Shown here: in pieces, positions 40,672 through 50,840 of the stretch | Numbering within the stretch: the first letter of the stretch is position 1 | Layout: each line of letters opens with the position of its first letter | DNA from: Brachybacterium sp. YJGR34 | GTDB taxonomy: Bacteria; Actinomycetota; Actinomycetes; Actinomycetales; Dermabacteraceae | Assembly: GCF_003347015.1 (NCBI RefSeq) | Contig: NZ_PNFB01000007.1 | Span: 1 to 64,000, forward strand | Direction of reading: 5' to 3' | DNA: 64,000 bases | Program-made: the position numbers and the translations under genes | The notes under the pieces: generated by a model | Seen by the model: only the letters and a program-made list of their open reading frames with translations | What the model was told of the DNA's origin: nothing | Database searches by the model: none

Positions 40672-42387
40672 TCAGGACTCCAGCGACCTCGCCGCGGCGC
40701 GATCGAGGAACCAGACGGTGGACTCCAGGCCCCGCACGCCGGAGGCCGGAACGGTCCAGGGGTCGATGTCCCCGTGCCCGTGCCGCACGGCGGCGGCCTT
40801 CTCCTCGCCGGCGGCGAGGAGCACCACGTGGCGGGAGGAGTTGAGCACCGGCCAGGTCAGCGAGATCCGCTCCGACGGCGGCTTGGGCGACTGCGTCACC
40901 GGCACGGCGCTGGCGCGGACGTGGGTCTGGTCCGGATGCTCGGGGAACAGCGAGGCGACGTGGCCGTCGGGCCCCACCCCGAGCAGCAGCACGTCGAAGA
41001 ACGCGCGGCCACGGGTGCGGAAGGGCTCGTCGCCGCCCATCTGGTCCAGCTGCTGGCCGTACCAGGCCGCGGCGTCGTCCAGAGACATGCCGTCGGCGGG
41101 GGAGGGCATCACGTGCACGTTGCGCCGGGGGAGCCCGGCCTCGACCAGCGGCTCGAGCAGACCGGCGCGCACGCCCACCTCGTTGCGCTCGGGGGAGTCC
41201 GGATCGACGAAGCGCTCGTCGCCCCACCAGAGGTGCAGACGGGAGACGTCGACCTCGGCCGTCGCGAGCGCCGCGGGCAGGGCCTGCGCGGTCCTCGTGC
41301 CGACGCTGCCTCCGGTGACCACGAGGTGGGCGACCGACCGCTCCGCGAGGGCGGTGCGCAGCTGGTTCGCGGTCCGCTCGGCGGCCGCGACGGCGATCGC
41401 CTCCGCGTCGGCGACCACGACATCGGCCGGGGAGGGCTTGCCGGTGGCGTAGGTGGACGTGTCGTCGATGCCGCTGAAGGTCTCGGCGAGGACCTCGCCG
41501 TAGACCTCGTCGGGATCCAGACGGCGCAGCTCCTCGGTGATGAGCTCGGCGAGGGCGCGCCGGGGCATCGTCACGTGCTGACCGGTGTCGTCCCCCGGCA
41601 GCTTCATGACCACCGAGTCGTCGCTGACGCGCGTGAGCTCGATGGCGCCGTCGCGGCGGACCAGTCGCACGCTGTGGACGCCGGCGAAGTCGCTGTCGTC
41701 CGCGGGCGGGGCCACGATCTCGGCGCGGACCCCGAGCGCATGGGCGAGCCAGCCCGCCATGAGCTCGACCGACGGGTTGCCGGGGGTCCCGGAGACCTCG
41801 ACGGAGGTCGGGGTGGAGATCGGGGGCACCTCGTAGGCGCTCGCGACCAGTCCGCGCCAGCGGGTCAGCCGCGCCCAGGCGAAGTCGGAGTCACCGCTGG
41901 AGTAGCCGCGGCGCAGCCGCTTGAGGGTCGCCAGCGGATCGGAGCTCGCCGCGGAATCGGTGATGCGGCGCTGCGACATCGAGCCCAGCACGTCGTGGAC
42001 CGGGGAGGACGGTGCCGTCTCCGGCCACCAGGTGACGATCGGGGCGTCGGGCAGCAGCAGCGCCATGATCAGGGTGTCCAGCGAGTACAGCACGTCCCCG
42101 CGCGCGTGCAGGATGACGATCTCGCCGGAGCCGGCGTCCCGGCCCACCCGGATCTCGGCGTCGAGGCCGGAGGTCTCCGCCTCGGGGTTCGCATCGACCA
42201 CCAGCACCCGGGCGGGATGCTCGTGGCTCGCGGCGATGGCCGCCTCGAGCGGCTCCTCGATGTCCCCGGTGGAGACGATGATGAGGGTGAGCACTCGGCC
42301 GATGGTGTTGGCACCGAAGGTCTCCCGCATCTCGATCATCTTCTTGTCGATGGCCGATGCGGTGGTGTCGGTCAGGGTGGTGATCAC
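40672..42387 (-). CDS. opcA: Fusion of OpcA and 6-phosphogluconolactonase
   Basis: One uninterrupted 571-aa frame carries two normally separate proteins of the oxidative pentose-phosphate pathway. Residues 1 to about 315 match OpcA, the assembly and activation factor of glucose-6-phosphate dehydrogenase (DKKMIEMRETFGANTIGRVLT in outline, ITDSAASSDPLATLKRL). From about 325 the sequence matches 6-phosphogluconolactonase of the DevB type (VVTGGSVGTR, WGDERFVDPDSPERN, LLLGVGPDGHVASLFPEH). The lactonase hydrolyses the product of Zwf. The ATG overlaps the zwf stop (ATGA). Joining would hold lactonase at the dehydrogenase complex. No frameshift is needed to read through. Confidence 0.93.
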   Translation of the reverse strand: MITTLTDTTASAIDKKMIEMRETFGANTIGRVLTLIIVSTGDIEEPLEAAIAASHEHPARVLVVDANPEAETSGLDAEIRVGRDAGSGEIVILHARGDVLYSLDTLIMALLLPDAPIVTWWPETAPSSPVHDVLGSMSQRRITDSAASSDPLATLKRLRRGYSSGDSDFAWARLTRWRGLVASAYEVPPISTPTSVEVSGTPGNPSVELMAGWLAHALGVRAEIVAPPADDSDFAGVHSVRLVRRDGAIELTRVSDDSVVMKLPGDDTGQHVTMPRRALAELITEELRRLDPDEVYGEVLAETFSGIDDTSTYATGKPSPADVVVADAEAIAVAAAERTANQLRTALAERSVAHLVVTGGSVGTRTAQALPAALATAEVDVSRLHLWWGDERFVDPDSPERNEVGVRAGLLEPLVEAGLPRRNVHVMPSPADGMSLDDAAAWYGQQLDQMGGDEPFRTRGRAFFDVLLLGVGPDGHVASLFPEHPDQTHVRASAVPVTQSPKPPSERISLTWPVLNSSRHVVLLAAGEEKAAAVRHGHGDIDPWTVPASGVRGLESTVWFLDRAAARSLES

Positions 42388-43937
42388 GGTCGCCTCCAGG
42401 TACGTCCGTCGCGGGCGAGCATCTCATGAGCGGTGTCGGGACCCCAGGTGCCGGGACGGTAGGGCGCCGGCCGGAGGTTCTCCTCCCAGTACTCGGTGAT
42501 GGGGTCGAGGATCTGCCAGGAGAGCTCGACCTCCTTCTGCCGGGGGAACAGCGGCGGATCCCCGAGCAGCATGTCGAGGATGAGCCGCTCGTAGGCCTCG
42601 GGGGACTCCTCGGTGAAGTTCATGCCGTACGCGAAGTCCATCGTCACGTCGCGCACCTCCATCTGGGTGCCGGGCACCTTGGAGCCGAAGCGCATGGTCA
42701 CGCCCTCGTCCGGCTGGACGCGGATGACGATCGCGTTCTGGCCCAGGTCCGCGGTGTCCGTGGTGCGGAACGGCAGGAAGGGGGCGCGCTTGAAGACGAC
42801 CGCGATCTCGGTGACGCGGCGTCCCAGGCGCTTGCCGGCCCGGAGGTAGAAGGGCACGCCCGCCCAGCGGCGGGTGGCGATGTCCAGGCGCATGGCGGCG
42901 AAGGTCTCGGTGGTGGAGTCGGCGGGGATGCCGTCCTCCTCGAGGTACGGGCGCGCCTCCACGCCGCCCTGCCAGCCGCCCACGTACTGCCCGCGGGCGG
43001 TGTGGGCACCCAGGTCCTCGGGCAGCTCGACCGCGGCCAGCACCTTCTCCTTCTCCGCCCGCAGGTCGGAGGCGCGGAAGGTCACCGGCTCCTCCATCGC
43101 CGTCAGCGCGAGCAGCTGCAGCAGGTGATTCTGGATCACGTCGCGCGCGGTGCCGATGCCGTCGTAGTAGCCGGCGCGGGACCCGATCCCGATGTCCTCG
43201 GCCATCGTGATCTGGACGTGGTCGACGTAGTTCGCGTTCCACAGCGGCTCGTACAGCTGATTGGAGAACCGCAGCGCCAGGATGTTCTGGACGGTCTCCT
43301 TGCCGAGGTAGTGGTCGATGCGGAAGACGTCCTCGGGGCGGAAGGCCTGCTCGACGACGTCGTTCAGCTCGCGTGCGGAGGCGAGGTCGTGCCCGAAGGG
43401 CTTCTCGATGACCACACGGCGCCAGGAGCCGTCCCGCGGGGTGTTCAGCCCGGAGTTGGCCAGCTGCCCGCACACCTGCGGGAAGGCGTCCGGCGGGATC
43501 GAGAGGTAGAAGGCGTGGTTCCCGCCCGTGCCGCGGGTGCGGTCCAGCTCGCCGACCACCTCGGTCAGCCGCTCGAAGGCGGCGGTGTCGTCGAAGGTGC
43601 CGGTGACGAAGCGCAGGCCGCCGCGCAGCTGCTCGAAGACGCTCTCGGAGAACCCGGTGCGGGAGTGCTCGGAGACCGACTTGCGGACGTACTCGGCGAA
43701 GTCGTCGTCCGACCAGTCGCGTCGGCCGTAGCCGACCAGACCGAAGCTGGGAGGCAGCAGTCCGCGGTGGGTGAGGTCGTAGATCGCGGGCAGGAGCTTC
43801 TTGCGCGCCAGGTCGCCGGTGACGCCGAACATCACCATGGAGCTCGGGCCCGCGATGAGGGGGAGTCGGCGGTCCCGGGGGTCGCGCAGCGGGTTCGCGG
43901 CGTCGGTCCCGGCGGGGGAGGGGGAGGTGTCGGTCAC
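42384..43937 (-). CDS. zwf: Glucose-6-phosphate 1-dehydrogenase
   Basis: This first enzyme of the oxidative pentose-phosphate pathway makes NADPH and 6-phosphogluconolactone. The 517-aa product shows the Rossmann motif GVTGDLARKKLLPAIYDL near residue 39, the EKPFGHDL loop and the active-site DHYLGKETVQNI. Length is normal. The ATG is the only start before the conserved N-terminal region, preceded in transcription direction by GAAAGGACC. Its stop overlaps the opcA-pgl start, giving translational coupling of enzyme, activator and next enzyme. tal and tkt lie upstream on the same strand. Confidence 0.97.
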   Translation of the reverse strand: MTDTSPSPAGTDAANPLRDPRDRRLPLIAGPSSMVMFGVTGDLARKKLLPAIYDLTHRGLLPPSFGLVGYGRRDWSDDDFAEYVRKSVSEHSRTGFSESVFEQLRGGLRFVTGTFDDTAAFERLTEVVGELDRTRGTGGNHAFYLSIPPDAFPQVCGQLANSGLNTPRDGSWRRVVIEKPFGHDLASARELNDVVEQAFRPEDVFRIDHYLGKETVQNILALRFSNQLYEPLWNANYVDHVQITMAEDIGIGSRAGYYDGIGTARDVIQNHLLQLLALTAMEEPVTFRASDLRAEKEKVLAAVELPEDLGAHTARGQYVGGWQGGVEARPYLEEDGIPADSTTETFAAMRLDIATRRWAGVPFYLRAGKRLGRRVTEIAVVFKRAPFLPFRTTDTADLGQNAIVIRVQPDEGVTMRFGSKVPGTQMEVRDVTMDFAYGMNFTEESPEAYERLILDMLLGDPPLFPRQKEVELSWQILDPITEYWEENLRPAPYRPGTWGPDTAHEMLARDGRTWRRP

Positions 43938-43966
43938 GATGGTCCTTTCTCGGACACGGGACGAGC

Positions 43967-44002
43967 GGGCCGGGACCCGCCGCGGACGGCGGAGCCCGGC
44001 CC
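43967..44002 (-). terminator. Hairpin between tal and zwf
   Basis: GGGCCGGG (43967-43974) pairs with CCCGGCCC (43995-44002), just after the tal stop on the minus strand. It may reduce read-through into zwf. Confidence 0.5.
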
Positions 44003-44010
44003 TGGCGGGA

Positions 44011-45123
44011 TCAGGCGCGCGCGGCCTCGACCGAGGCCGAGACAGTGGCGATGAGCTCGATCCAGGCCTTCTCGAACTTCTCGACGCCCTCGCGCTCGAG
44101 GACGGCGAAGACGTCGGCCACGTCGACGCCGGCCTCGGCCACGCGCTCGAGGACGGCTTCGCCGGTGACGGCGGTCTCGGCGGTCAGCGCCGCCTCCGGC
44201 GCGGCGTGGTCCGCCGCGGCGAACAGCGTCTTCTCCGGCATGGTGTTGACCGTGGGATCGGCGACCAGGCGGTCGACGTACAGGGTGTCCGGGTAGTCGG
44301 GGTTCTTCACGCCGGTGGACGCCCACAGGGCGCGCTGCACGTTGGCTCCCTGGGCCTTCAGGGCCTCGAAGCGCTCGGCGGCGAAGGACGTCAGGTACAC
44401 GCCGAAGGCGGCCTGGGCGTTGGCCACGCCGGCGCTGCCGCGCAGGGTCTCCGCCTCTCCGCCGAGCTGCTCGAGACGAGCATCGATCTCGGAATCGACC
44501 CGGGAGACGAAGAAGGAGGCCACGGAGTGGATGGTGGAGAGGTCGTGGCCGCCCGCCGCGGCCTGCTCGAGGCCGCTGAGGTAGGCGTCGATGACGGCCT
44601 CGTAGCGCTCGACCGAGAAGATCAGGGTGACGTTGACGCTGATGCCCTCGGCGATGACCGCGGTGATGGCCGGCAGGCCCTCCTCGGTGGCGGGGATCTT
44701 GATCATGACGTTCTCGCGGCCGACGACGGCGTGCAGGTGCTTCGCCTGCTCGATGGTCTTCTCGGTCTCGTGCGCGAGGCGCGGGTCCACCTCGATGCTC
44801 ACACGGCCGTCGAAGCCGTGCGAGGAGGCGTACACGTCCGCGAAGAGGTCGGCGGCGCTGCGCACGTCGTCGGTGGTGAGCACCTCGATGACCTCGTCCA
44901 CGCTCTTCCCCTCGCCGGCGAGGCGGGTGATGTCCGCGTCGTACTCCTCGGAGCCGGAGATCGCGGCCTGGAAGATCGAGGGGTTGGTGGTCACGCCGAC
45001 GACGTTGTGGGAGGCGAGGAGCTCGGCGAGGTTGCCGGTGCGGAGGCGGTCGCGGGAGAGGTCGTCCAGCCAGATGGAGACTCCGGCGTCGGAGAGGGCC
45101 TGGGTGCGGGGGTTCTGAGCCAT
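44011..45123 (-). CDS. tal: Transaldolase
   Basis: This 370-aa TIM-barrel enzyme of the non-oxidative pentose-phosphate pathway transfers a dihydroxyacetone unit. The start [12 protein letters not shown] and [13 protein letters not shown] are typical of the actinobacterial long form, the Schiff-base lysine is in [11 protein letters not shown], and [15 protein letters not shown] is conserved. The ATG has GGAAGGA 7 bases upstream. The same strand carries tkt upstream and zwf and opcA-pgl downstream, the usual actinobacterial order. The protein ends in an alanine-rich helix. Confidence 0.96.
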   Translation of the reverse strand: MAQNPRTQALSDAGVSIWLDDLSRDRLRTGNLAELLASHNVVGVTTNPSIFQAAISGSEEYDADITRLAGEGKSVDEVIEVLTTDDVRSAADLFADVYASSHGFDGRVSIEVDPRLAHETEKTIEQAKHLHAVVGRENVMIKIPATEEGLPAITAVIAEGISVNVTLIFSVERYEAVIDAYLSGLEQAAAGGHDLSTIHSVASFFVSRVDSEIDARLEQLGGEAETLRGSAGVANAQAAFGVYLTSFAAERFEALKAQGANVQRALWASTGVKNPDYPDTLYVDRLVADPTVNTMPEKTLFAAADHAAPEAALTAETAVTGEAVLERVAEAGVDVADVFAVLEREGVEKFEKAWIELIATVSASVEAARA

Positions 45124-45238
45124 GGGTGTTCCTTCCGGACGCGGGGCGCCCTGTGTCGAACGGGGATCGAAAGTCGCAACGCTGTCGAGGCCGGGGGCCT
45201 TCCTCCCTGTGGCGGAGGGAACCTCGGCGGGTGAGGGG

Positions 45239-45268
45239 CGGGGGCGGGACCCGGGGGTCCCGCCCCCG
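45239..45268 (-). terminator. Strong hairpin after tkt
   Basis: CGGGGGCGGGACCC (45239-45252) and GGGTCCCGCCCCCG (45255-45268) are perfect complements lying almost back to back, so a 12-13-bp stem with a small loop forms directly after the tkt stop. It probably separates tkt from tal. Confidence 0.7.
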
Positions 45269-45275
45269 CGGGTGG

Positions 45276-47372
45276 TCAGGCGCCGGCGGCGGCGAGCGAG
45301 TCCTTCGCCGCGGCCACCACGGCCTCGGCGGTGAACCCGTACTCCCGGAACAGCGTCTTGGCATCGGCCGACGCGCCGTAGTGCTCGAGCGAGACGGCGC
45401 GGCCGTGCGTGCCCAGGAAGCGGTACCACGGCATCGCGATGCCGGCCTCGACGCTCACACGCGCGGTGACCGAGGAGGGCAGGACCGACTCCCGGTACTC
45501 CTCGTCCTGCTCGTCGAACCACTCGACCGACGGCATCGACACCAGGCGGGTGGGCACGCCCTCCGCCTCGAGCTGCTTCTGCGCCTCGGCGGCGTACTGC
45601 ACCTCGGAGCCGGTGGCGATGAGGATCAGCTGCGGCGCGGCCGAGGCCTCCTTCATGACGTAGGCGCCCCGGGCGAGGCCCTCGGCGCCCGCGTACTCCT
45701 CGCGGTCGAAGGTGGGCATCGCCTGGCGGCTGAGGATGAGACCGACGGGCCCGCTGTCGCGCTCGAGGATCGCCTTCCAGGCCTGAGCGGTCTCGTTGGC
45801 GTCCGCGGGGCGCACGAGCGCCAGGTTCGGGATCGCGCGGTAGGCGGCCAGGTGCTCGACCGGCTGGTGGGTCGGGCCGTCCTCGCCGAGGCCGATCGAG
45901 TCGTGGGTCCACACGTAGGTGGCCGGGACCTTCATCAGCGAGGCGAGGCGCACCGCGCCGCGCATGTAGTCGGCGAACTGGAAGAAGGTGCCGCCGTAGG
46001 GCCGGGTCAGGCCGTGCAGCGCGATGCCGGAGAGGATCGACCCCATGGCGTGCTCGCGGATGCCGAAGTGCAGCGTGCGGCCGTACTCGTGACCCGGGAA
46101 CTCCGCGGAGGCGTTGGCCTCGGGGAGGAAGGACGGCTCGCCCTTCATGGTGGTGTTGTTCGAGCCGGCGAGGTCGGCGGAGCCGCCCCACAGCTCGGGC
46201 AGGACCGGGGCGAGCTCGGCGAGGACCTTGCCGGAGGCGGCGCGCGTGGCGATGCCCTTGGCGTCGGCCTCGAAGGTCGGGAAGGCGTCCTCGAAGCCGC
46301 TCGGCAGCTCGCGGGCGCTGAGGCGGTCCAGCAGGGTGGCCGCCTCCGGGTTCGCGGAGCGCCAGGCCTGGTAGCCCTTCTCCCACTCGGCCTTCGCGGC
46401 GGCGGCGCGCTCGGCGAGGCCGCGGGTATGGGCCAGGACGTCCTCGTCGACCTGGAACTGCTGCTCCGGGTCGAAGCCGACGGCCTTCTTCAGGCCCGCG
46501 ACGCCCTCGGGGCCGAGCTTGGCACCGTGCACGCTGTGGCTGCCGGCGAGCTCCGGGATCGGCCAGCCGATGACGGTGCGCAGGCGGATGAAGGTGGGCT
46601 TGTCCGTGACCTTCTGCGCGGCGAGGATCTCGGCCTTGAGCGCGGCGACGTCCTCGACGTACTCGGTGCCGCCCTGGGTCCAGTCCACGGTGCGCACGTC
46701 CCAGCCGTAGGCCTCGTAGCGTGCGGCGGTGTCCTCGGTGAAGGCGATCGAGGTGTCGCCCTCGATGGAGATCTCGTTGTCGTCCCAGAGGACGATGAGG
46801 TTGCCGAGCTGCTGGGTGCCGGCGATGGAGCTGGCCTCGCTGCTGACACCCTCCTGCAGGTCGCCGTCGGAGGCGATCACGTAGGTGAAGTGGTCGAAGG
46901 GGCTGGTGCCCGCGGCGGCCTCGGGGTCGAGCAGGCCGCGCTCGCGACGCTGCGCCATCGCGAAGCCGACGGCCGAGGAGATGCCCTGGCCCAGCGGGCC
47001 GGTGGTGATCTCCACGCCGGTGGTGTGGAAGTTCTCGGGGTGGCCGGGAGTCTTCGAGCCCCAGGTGCGCAGCTCCTCGATGTCCTGCTTCTCGAGGCCG
47101 AAGCCGCCGAGGTACAGCTGGATGTACTGGGTGAGGCTGGAGTGGCCCGCCGAGAGCACGAAGCGGTCGCGGCCGATCCAGGCCGGGTCCTTCGGGTCGT
47201 GGCGCATGAGGTCCTGGTACAGGAGGTACGCGGCCGGGGCGAGGCTGACGGCGGTGCCCGGGTGGCCGTTGCCGACCTTCTCCACGGCGTCGGCGGCGAG
47301 GACGCGCACGGTGTCGACCGCCCGCTTGTCCAGCTCGGTCCAGCCGTCGGGGGCCTTGAAGTTCTCCGTCAT
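45276..47372 (-). CDS. tkt: Transketolase
   Basis: This thiamine-diphosphate enzyme transfers two-carbon units in the pentose-phosphate pathway. The 698-aa product has the N-terminal [20 protein letters not shown], the ThDP/metal motif SDGDLQEG with the downstream asparagine in WDDNEIS, the middle-domain motif [15 protein letters not shown] and a C-terminal transketolase domain. Length matches the family. The ATG has GAAAGGAACC upstream. The gene diverges from ctaB, from which it is separated by a 451-base regulatory stretch, an arrangement conserved among actinobacteria. Confidence 0.97.
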   Translation of the reverse strand: MTENFKAPDGWTELDKRAVDTVRVLAADAVEKVGNGHPGTAVSLAPAAYLLYQDLMRHDPKDPAWIGRDRFVLSAGHSSLTQYIQLYLGGFGLEKQDIEELRTWGSKTPGHPENFHTTGVEITTGPLGQGISSAVGFAMAQRRERGLLDPEAAAGTSPFDHFTYVIASDGDLQEGVSSEASSIAGTQQLGNLIVLWDDNEISIEGDTSIAFTEDTAARYEAYGWDVRTVDWTQGGTEYVEDVAALKAEILAAQKVTDKPTFIRLRTVIGWPIPELAGSHSVHGAKLGPEGVAGLKKAVGFDPEQQFQVDEDVLAHTRGLAERAAAAKAEWEKGYQAWRSANPEAATLLDRLSARELPSGFEDAFPTFEADAKGIATRAASGKVLAELAPVLPELWGGSADLAGSNNTTMKGEPSFLPEANASAEFPGHEYGRTLHFGIREHAMGSILSGIALHGLTRPYGGTFFQFADYMRGAVRLASLMKVPATYVWTHDSIGLGEDGPTHQPVEHLAAYRAIPNLALVRPADANETAQAWKAILERDSGPVGLILSRQAMPTFDREEYAGAEGLARGAYVMKEASAAPQLILIATGSEVQYAAEAQKQLEAEGVPTRLVSMPSVEWFDEQDEEYRESVLPSSVTARVSVEAGIAMPWYRFLGTHGRAVSLEHYGASADAKTLFREYGFTAEAVVAAAKDSLAAAGA

Positions 47373-47823
47373 GTCGAGTGGTTCCTTTCGCCGGGGTGCG
47401 GCTGCTGCCGCGGGGATCGACAGGCCTCCGCGGGTCCTCCCGTGCAGACGACTGTCGCAGGATGGGCGCGCGAGGCGACGCGGTCCACCTTAGTCCCGCA
47501 GGCACGAGCGCCGCGCGCCCGTCCCACCACGCGCTCCGGCGCGGCCCCCAGGTGGGAGCTGCGTCACGTCCCGGGCGTGCTCCGGCCCACGCCGGGGCCG
47601 GATGGACGTGCGAGGAGACCGGCCCCCGTCCGCTCGCCGGGCGCTCCGGTCACGGTTCGGCAACAGGCCCTCCGTGCCCTGGAGCGGCGGCCGGGCAGGG
47701 GCGCGCCGCCGCCGACGGTGCGGGTTCTCACCCGTGTCCGCGCGCCGTCCGCGGCCGCGTCGGCCTAGACTGGCGGGGTTCACGCGGCGAGTGCGCCGCG
47801 CCCAGGAGGAAGGACGGTGGGCG
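47373..47823. promoter_or_regulatory. Divergent tkt/ctaB intergenic region
   Basis: No gene is supported in these 451 bases. On the plus strand TAGACT (47766-47771) is a good -10 for ctaB, giving a ~45-base leader that contains AGGAGGAAGGA. The tkt promoter must lie near 47400-47500, but I see no convincing hexamers. No heme A synthase gene is present here. Confidence 0.5.
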
Positions 47824-48801
47824 GTGACCGCCACCCAGGGAGCGTCGGTACAGGACTCGGGCCCGGAGGGCGGGAGCTCCGGTCGCCGGGACGGCGGGGG
47901 CTTCGGTTCGCGGACCCTCCGCTCGGTCGTCGGGAGCTACGTCGCGCTGACCAAGCCGCGCATCATCGAGCTGCTGCTCATCACGACCATCCCCACCATG
48001 TTCCTCGCCGCGGGCGGGTTCCCCTCGCTGGGTCTGATCCTGGCCACCATGGTGGGCGGCTATCTGGCCGCGGGCGGCGCGAACGCGCTGAACATGTACC
48101 TCGACCGCGACATCGACGCGAAGATGAAGCGGACCCGGAACCGTCCGCTCGTCACCGGGGACATCTCGCCCCGCGCCGGCCTGATCTTCGGGCTCACGCT
48201 CTCTCTCGTCTCCGGTCTGTGGCTGGGCCTGCTGGTCAACTGGATGTCCGCCGCCCTCGCCCTGGGCGCGATCCTGCTCTACGTCGTCTTCTACACGATG
48301 ATCCTCAAGCGGCGCACCAGCCAGAACATCGTCTGGGGCGGCGTGGCCGGCTGCATGCCCGTGCTCATCGGCTGGTCGGCCGTGACCGGGACGGTGTCCT
48401 GGACCGCGGTGCTGCTGTTCCTGGTCATCTTCTTCTGGACGCCCCCGCACTACTGGCCGCTCGCGGAGAAGTTCTCGACCGACTACGCCGACGCCGGGGT
48501 GCCGATGCTTCCCGTGGTCGCCTCCCGTCGGAGCGTCGCCCGCCAGATGGTGATGCACACCGCGCTGATGATCGCCTGCAGCCTCGCGATCATCCCGCTG
48601 GGCCACACCGGCTGGGTCTACGGCGTCGCGGCCGTGGCCAGCGGTGCCTGGTTCGCCTTCCTCGTGGTCCGCTACGCGCTGCGCGTGCGTCGCGGCCTGA
48701 CCGGCAAGGCCCTGGGTCCGATGGTGGTCTTCCACGGCTCCATCACCTACCTCACCGTCCTGTTCGTGGCGCTGGCGATCGACCCCTTCGTCACCCTGTG
48801 A
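47824..48801 (+). CDS. ctaB: Protoheme IX farnesyltransferase
   Basis: This 325-aa membrane prenyltransferase adds a farnesyl group to heme B to give heme O for cytochrome oxidase. The UbiA-type aspartate motif [20 protein letters not shown] lies near residue 95 and a second conserved loop includes PHYWPLA and [12 protein letters not shown]. About eight or nine helices are seen. The first 40 residues are glycine and serine rich and probably cytoplasmic. The GTG follows AGGAGGAAGGA at 10 bases. Its stop overlaps the xerD start (GTGA). Confidence 0.95.
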   Translation: MTATQGASVQDSGPEGGSSGRRDGGGFGSRTLRSVVGSYVALTKPRIIELLLITTIPTMFLAAGGFPSLGLILATMVGGYLAAGGANALNMYLDRDIDAKMKRTRNRPLVTGDISPRAGLIFGLTLSLVSGLWLGLLVNWMSAALALGAILLYVVFYTMILKRRTSQNIVWGGVAGCMPVLIGWSAVTGTVSWTAVLLFLVIFFWTPPHYWPLAEKFSTDYADAGVPMLPVVASRRSVARQMVMHTALMIACSLAIIPLGHTGWVYGVAAVASGAWFAFLVVRYALRVRRGLTGKALGPMVVFHGSITYLTVLFVALAIDPFVTL

Positions 48802-49787
48802 GCGCAGGCGGCTCGTCGCCCGGGGCCGAGGAGTCGACGCTCCGGCCCGGTGACCGCCGCCTGCTCGAGCAGTACCTCAGCCACCTGCGCAGCGAGCGCG
48901 GGCTCTCGGCCAACACTCTCGCCGCCTACCGTCGCGACCTCCTGCGCTATCTCGCCGGACTGGCTCGGGAGGGCATCGATCCCGGGGCCGTCGAGGCCGG
49001 GCAGCTCGGCGCCTGGCTCCGCGCGCTGCGCACCGGTGCCGACGGCGGCCGCGCCCTCTCGGCCTCCTCGGCCGCCCGCTCCCTCGCCGCGGTGCGCGGT
49101 CTGCACGCCTTCCTCGACGCCGAACGGGCCTCGGAGACCGGCGACCCCACCCGCCTGGTCCCCACGCCCGCGCTCCCTGCACGGCTGCCGCATCCGCTGA
49201 CCATCGACCAGGTGCTGCGCCTGCTGGAGGCGGCGGGCCGGCCCGGCCCCGGCCGGGACGGCGCCGAGCGCGCGCTGCGCGATCGTGCTCTGCTCGAGCT
49301 GCTCTACGGGATCGGGGCACGGATCTCGGAGGTGACCGGCATGGACGTCGACGACGTCGACCGGACGTCCCGGTCGGCCGTCCTGCGGGGCAAGGGCGAC
49401 AAGCATCGGGTGGTGCCCGTGGGCCGCCACGCCCTCGAGGCGCTCGAGGCCTACCTCACCCGGGGGCGCCCGGCACTGGCGGCCCGGGGGAGCGGCACGC
49501 CCGCGATCTTCCTCGGCGCCCGGGGCACCCGGCTGACCCGGCAGGCCGCCTGGCAGGTGGTCCAGCGGGCCGCCGAGGACGCCGAGCTCGACGATCTGCC
49601 GGAGCCGATCAGCCCGCACACCCTGCGCCATTCCTATGCGACCCATCTGCTGCACGGCGGGGCGGACGTGCGCAGCGTGCAGGAGCTGCTGGGCCACGCC
49701 TCGGTGACCACCACGCAGCTCTACACGCAGGTGACGGTCGACTCTCTGCGCGAGACCCACGCCGGAGCCCACCCCCGGGCCCGTTGA
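48798..49787 (+). CDS. xerD: Tyrosine recombinase XerD
   Basis: XerD, with XerC, resolves chromosome dimers at dif. The 329-aa product has an N-terminal SAM-like core-binding domain ([23 protein letters not shown]) and a C-terminal catalytic domain with Arg in IGARISEV, Lys in [22 protein letters not shown] with His and Arg, [10 protein letters not shown] and the nucleophile tyrosine in LYTQVT. The N-terminal domain carries longer alanine-rich loops than the E. coli protein. It overlaps ctaB by 4 bases. In actinobacteria xerD usually precedes parA, scpA and scpB; here parA follows. Confidence 0.93.
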   Translation: MSAGGSSPGAEESTLRPGDRRLLEQYLSHLRSERGLSANTLAAYRRDLLRYLAGLAREGIDPGAVEAGQLGAWLRALRTGADGGRALSASSAARSLAAVRGLHAFLDAERASETGDPTRLVPTPALPARLPHPLTIDQVLRLLEAAGRPGPGRDGAERALRDRALLELLYGIGARISEVTGMDVDDVDRTSRSAVLRGKGDKHRVVPVGRHALEALEAYLTRGRPALAARGSGTPAIFLGARGTRLTRQAAWQVVQRAAEDAELDDLPEPISPHTLRHSYATHLLHGGADVRSVQELLGHASVTTTQLYTQVTVDSLRETHAGAHPRAR

Positions 49788-49967
49788 GGGGCTTAGACTT
49801 GCACGGCGCGGCGACCCCGCACGGCCCCGCCCGCCGGAGTCGTCCGCCGCAGGACATCGACGGCCGCTCGAGGCCGTCGCCGCCCGGGCCGGTTCGGATC
49901 CCCACCCGGCCGTCGACGGAACCCCCGCGCCCGCACCAGAGAACGACGCCGACGACAGGACAACGAC

Positions 49968-50840
49968 GTGAGCCCGACCTCCCCCCAGCAGCTGGACATC
50001 GACCTCGGCCCCACCGGCCGCCCGATGCCGGAGCTCCCGGAGCCGGCCGCCCTCGACGGCCACGGTCCGGCGCGGATCATCTCGATGGTGAACCAGAAGG
50101 GCGGGGTCGGGAAGACCACGAGCGTCATCAACCTCGGGGCGGCCCTCGCCGAGCTGGGCCGCAAGGTGCTGCTCGTGGACCTCGACCCGCAGGGCGCGCT
50201 GAGCGCCGGCAGCGGCGTGAACCCGTACGACCTCGACATCACCGTCTACAACCTGCTCATGGAGCGCGGCCACGACGTGCGGACCGTGATCCAGGAGACC
50301 GAGACCGAGAACCTCGACGTGCTGCCGGCGAACATCGACCTCTCGGCCGCCGAGGTGACGCTGGTCAACGAGGTCGCCCGCGAGATGGCGCTGGCCCGGG
50401 TGCTGCGCCCGGTGGCCGACGAGTACGACGTCATCATCATCGACTGCCAGCCCTCGCTGGGCCTGCTGACCGTCAACGCGCTGGCCGCGAGCCACGGCGT
50501 GATCATCCCGCTGGAGGCCGAGTACTTCGCGCTGCGCGGCGTGGCGCTCCTGGTGGAGACCATCGAGAAGGTGCAGGACCGCATCAACCCGCGCCTCGAG
50601 CTCGACGGCATCCTGATCACGATGTTCGACCCGCGCACCCTGCATGCGCGCGAGGTCTGCCAGCGTGTGGTCGAGGCCTTCCCGGACAAGGTCTTCCACA
50701 CCACGATCAACCGCACCGTGAAGTTCCCGGACGCCTCGGTGGCCGCCGAGCCGATCATCTCCTTCGCCTCCGCGAACAAGGGCGCCGCCGCGTACCGTCA
50801 GCTCGCTCGCGAGCTCATCGCCCGCGGCGCGGCGGCCTGA
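49968..50840 (+). CDS. ParA-family ATPase
   Basis: This 290-aa protein has the deviant Walker motif KGGVGKTT at about residues 44-51, LLVDLDPQGALSAG, the IIIDCQPSLGLLTVNAL motif and PLEAEYFALRGVALL, all typical of chromosomal Soj/ParA relatives found beside xerD. It is not the origin-linked ParA, because no parB, rsmG or gidA genes are near. It has an N-terminal extension of about 35 residues. Its stop overlaps the ATG of rluB (TGATG). In most relatives scpA and scpB lie between these two genes. Confidence 0.92.
   Translation: MSPTSPQQLDIDLGPTGRPMPELPEPAALDGHGPARIISMVNQKGGVGKTTSVINLGAALAELGRKVLLVDLDPQGALSAGSGVNPYDLDITVYNLLMERGHDVRTVIQETETENLDVLPANIDLSAAEVTLVNEVAREMALARVLRPVADEYDVIIIDCQPSLGLLTVNALAASHGVIIPLEAEYFALRGVALLVETIEKVQDRINPRLELDGILITMFDPRTLHAREVCQRVVEAFPDKVFHTTINRTVKFPDASVAAEPIISFASANKGAAAYRQLARELIARGAAA

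Noticed and set aside
44011..47505. Single 1164-codon minus-strand frame running through tkt and tal
   Set aside because: Its first two thirds are an out-of-frame translation of tkt. Only the last 370 codons, from the ATG at 45123, are transaldolase.
48798..49787. xerD as a mobile-element integrase
   Set aside because: Its place between ctaB and parA, its stop-start coupling and its motifs fit the housekeeping recombinase.
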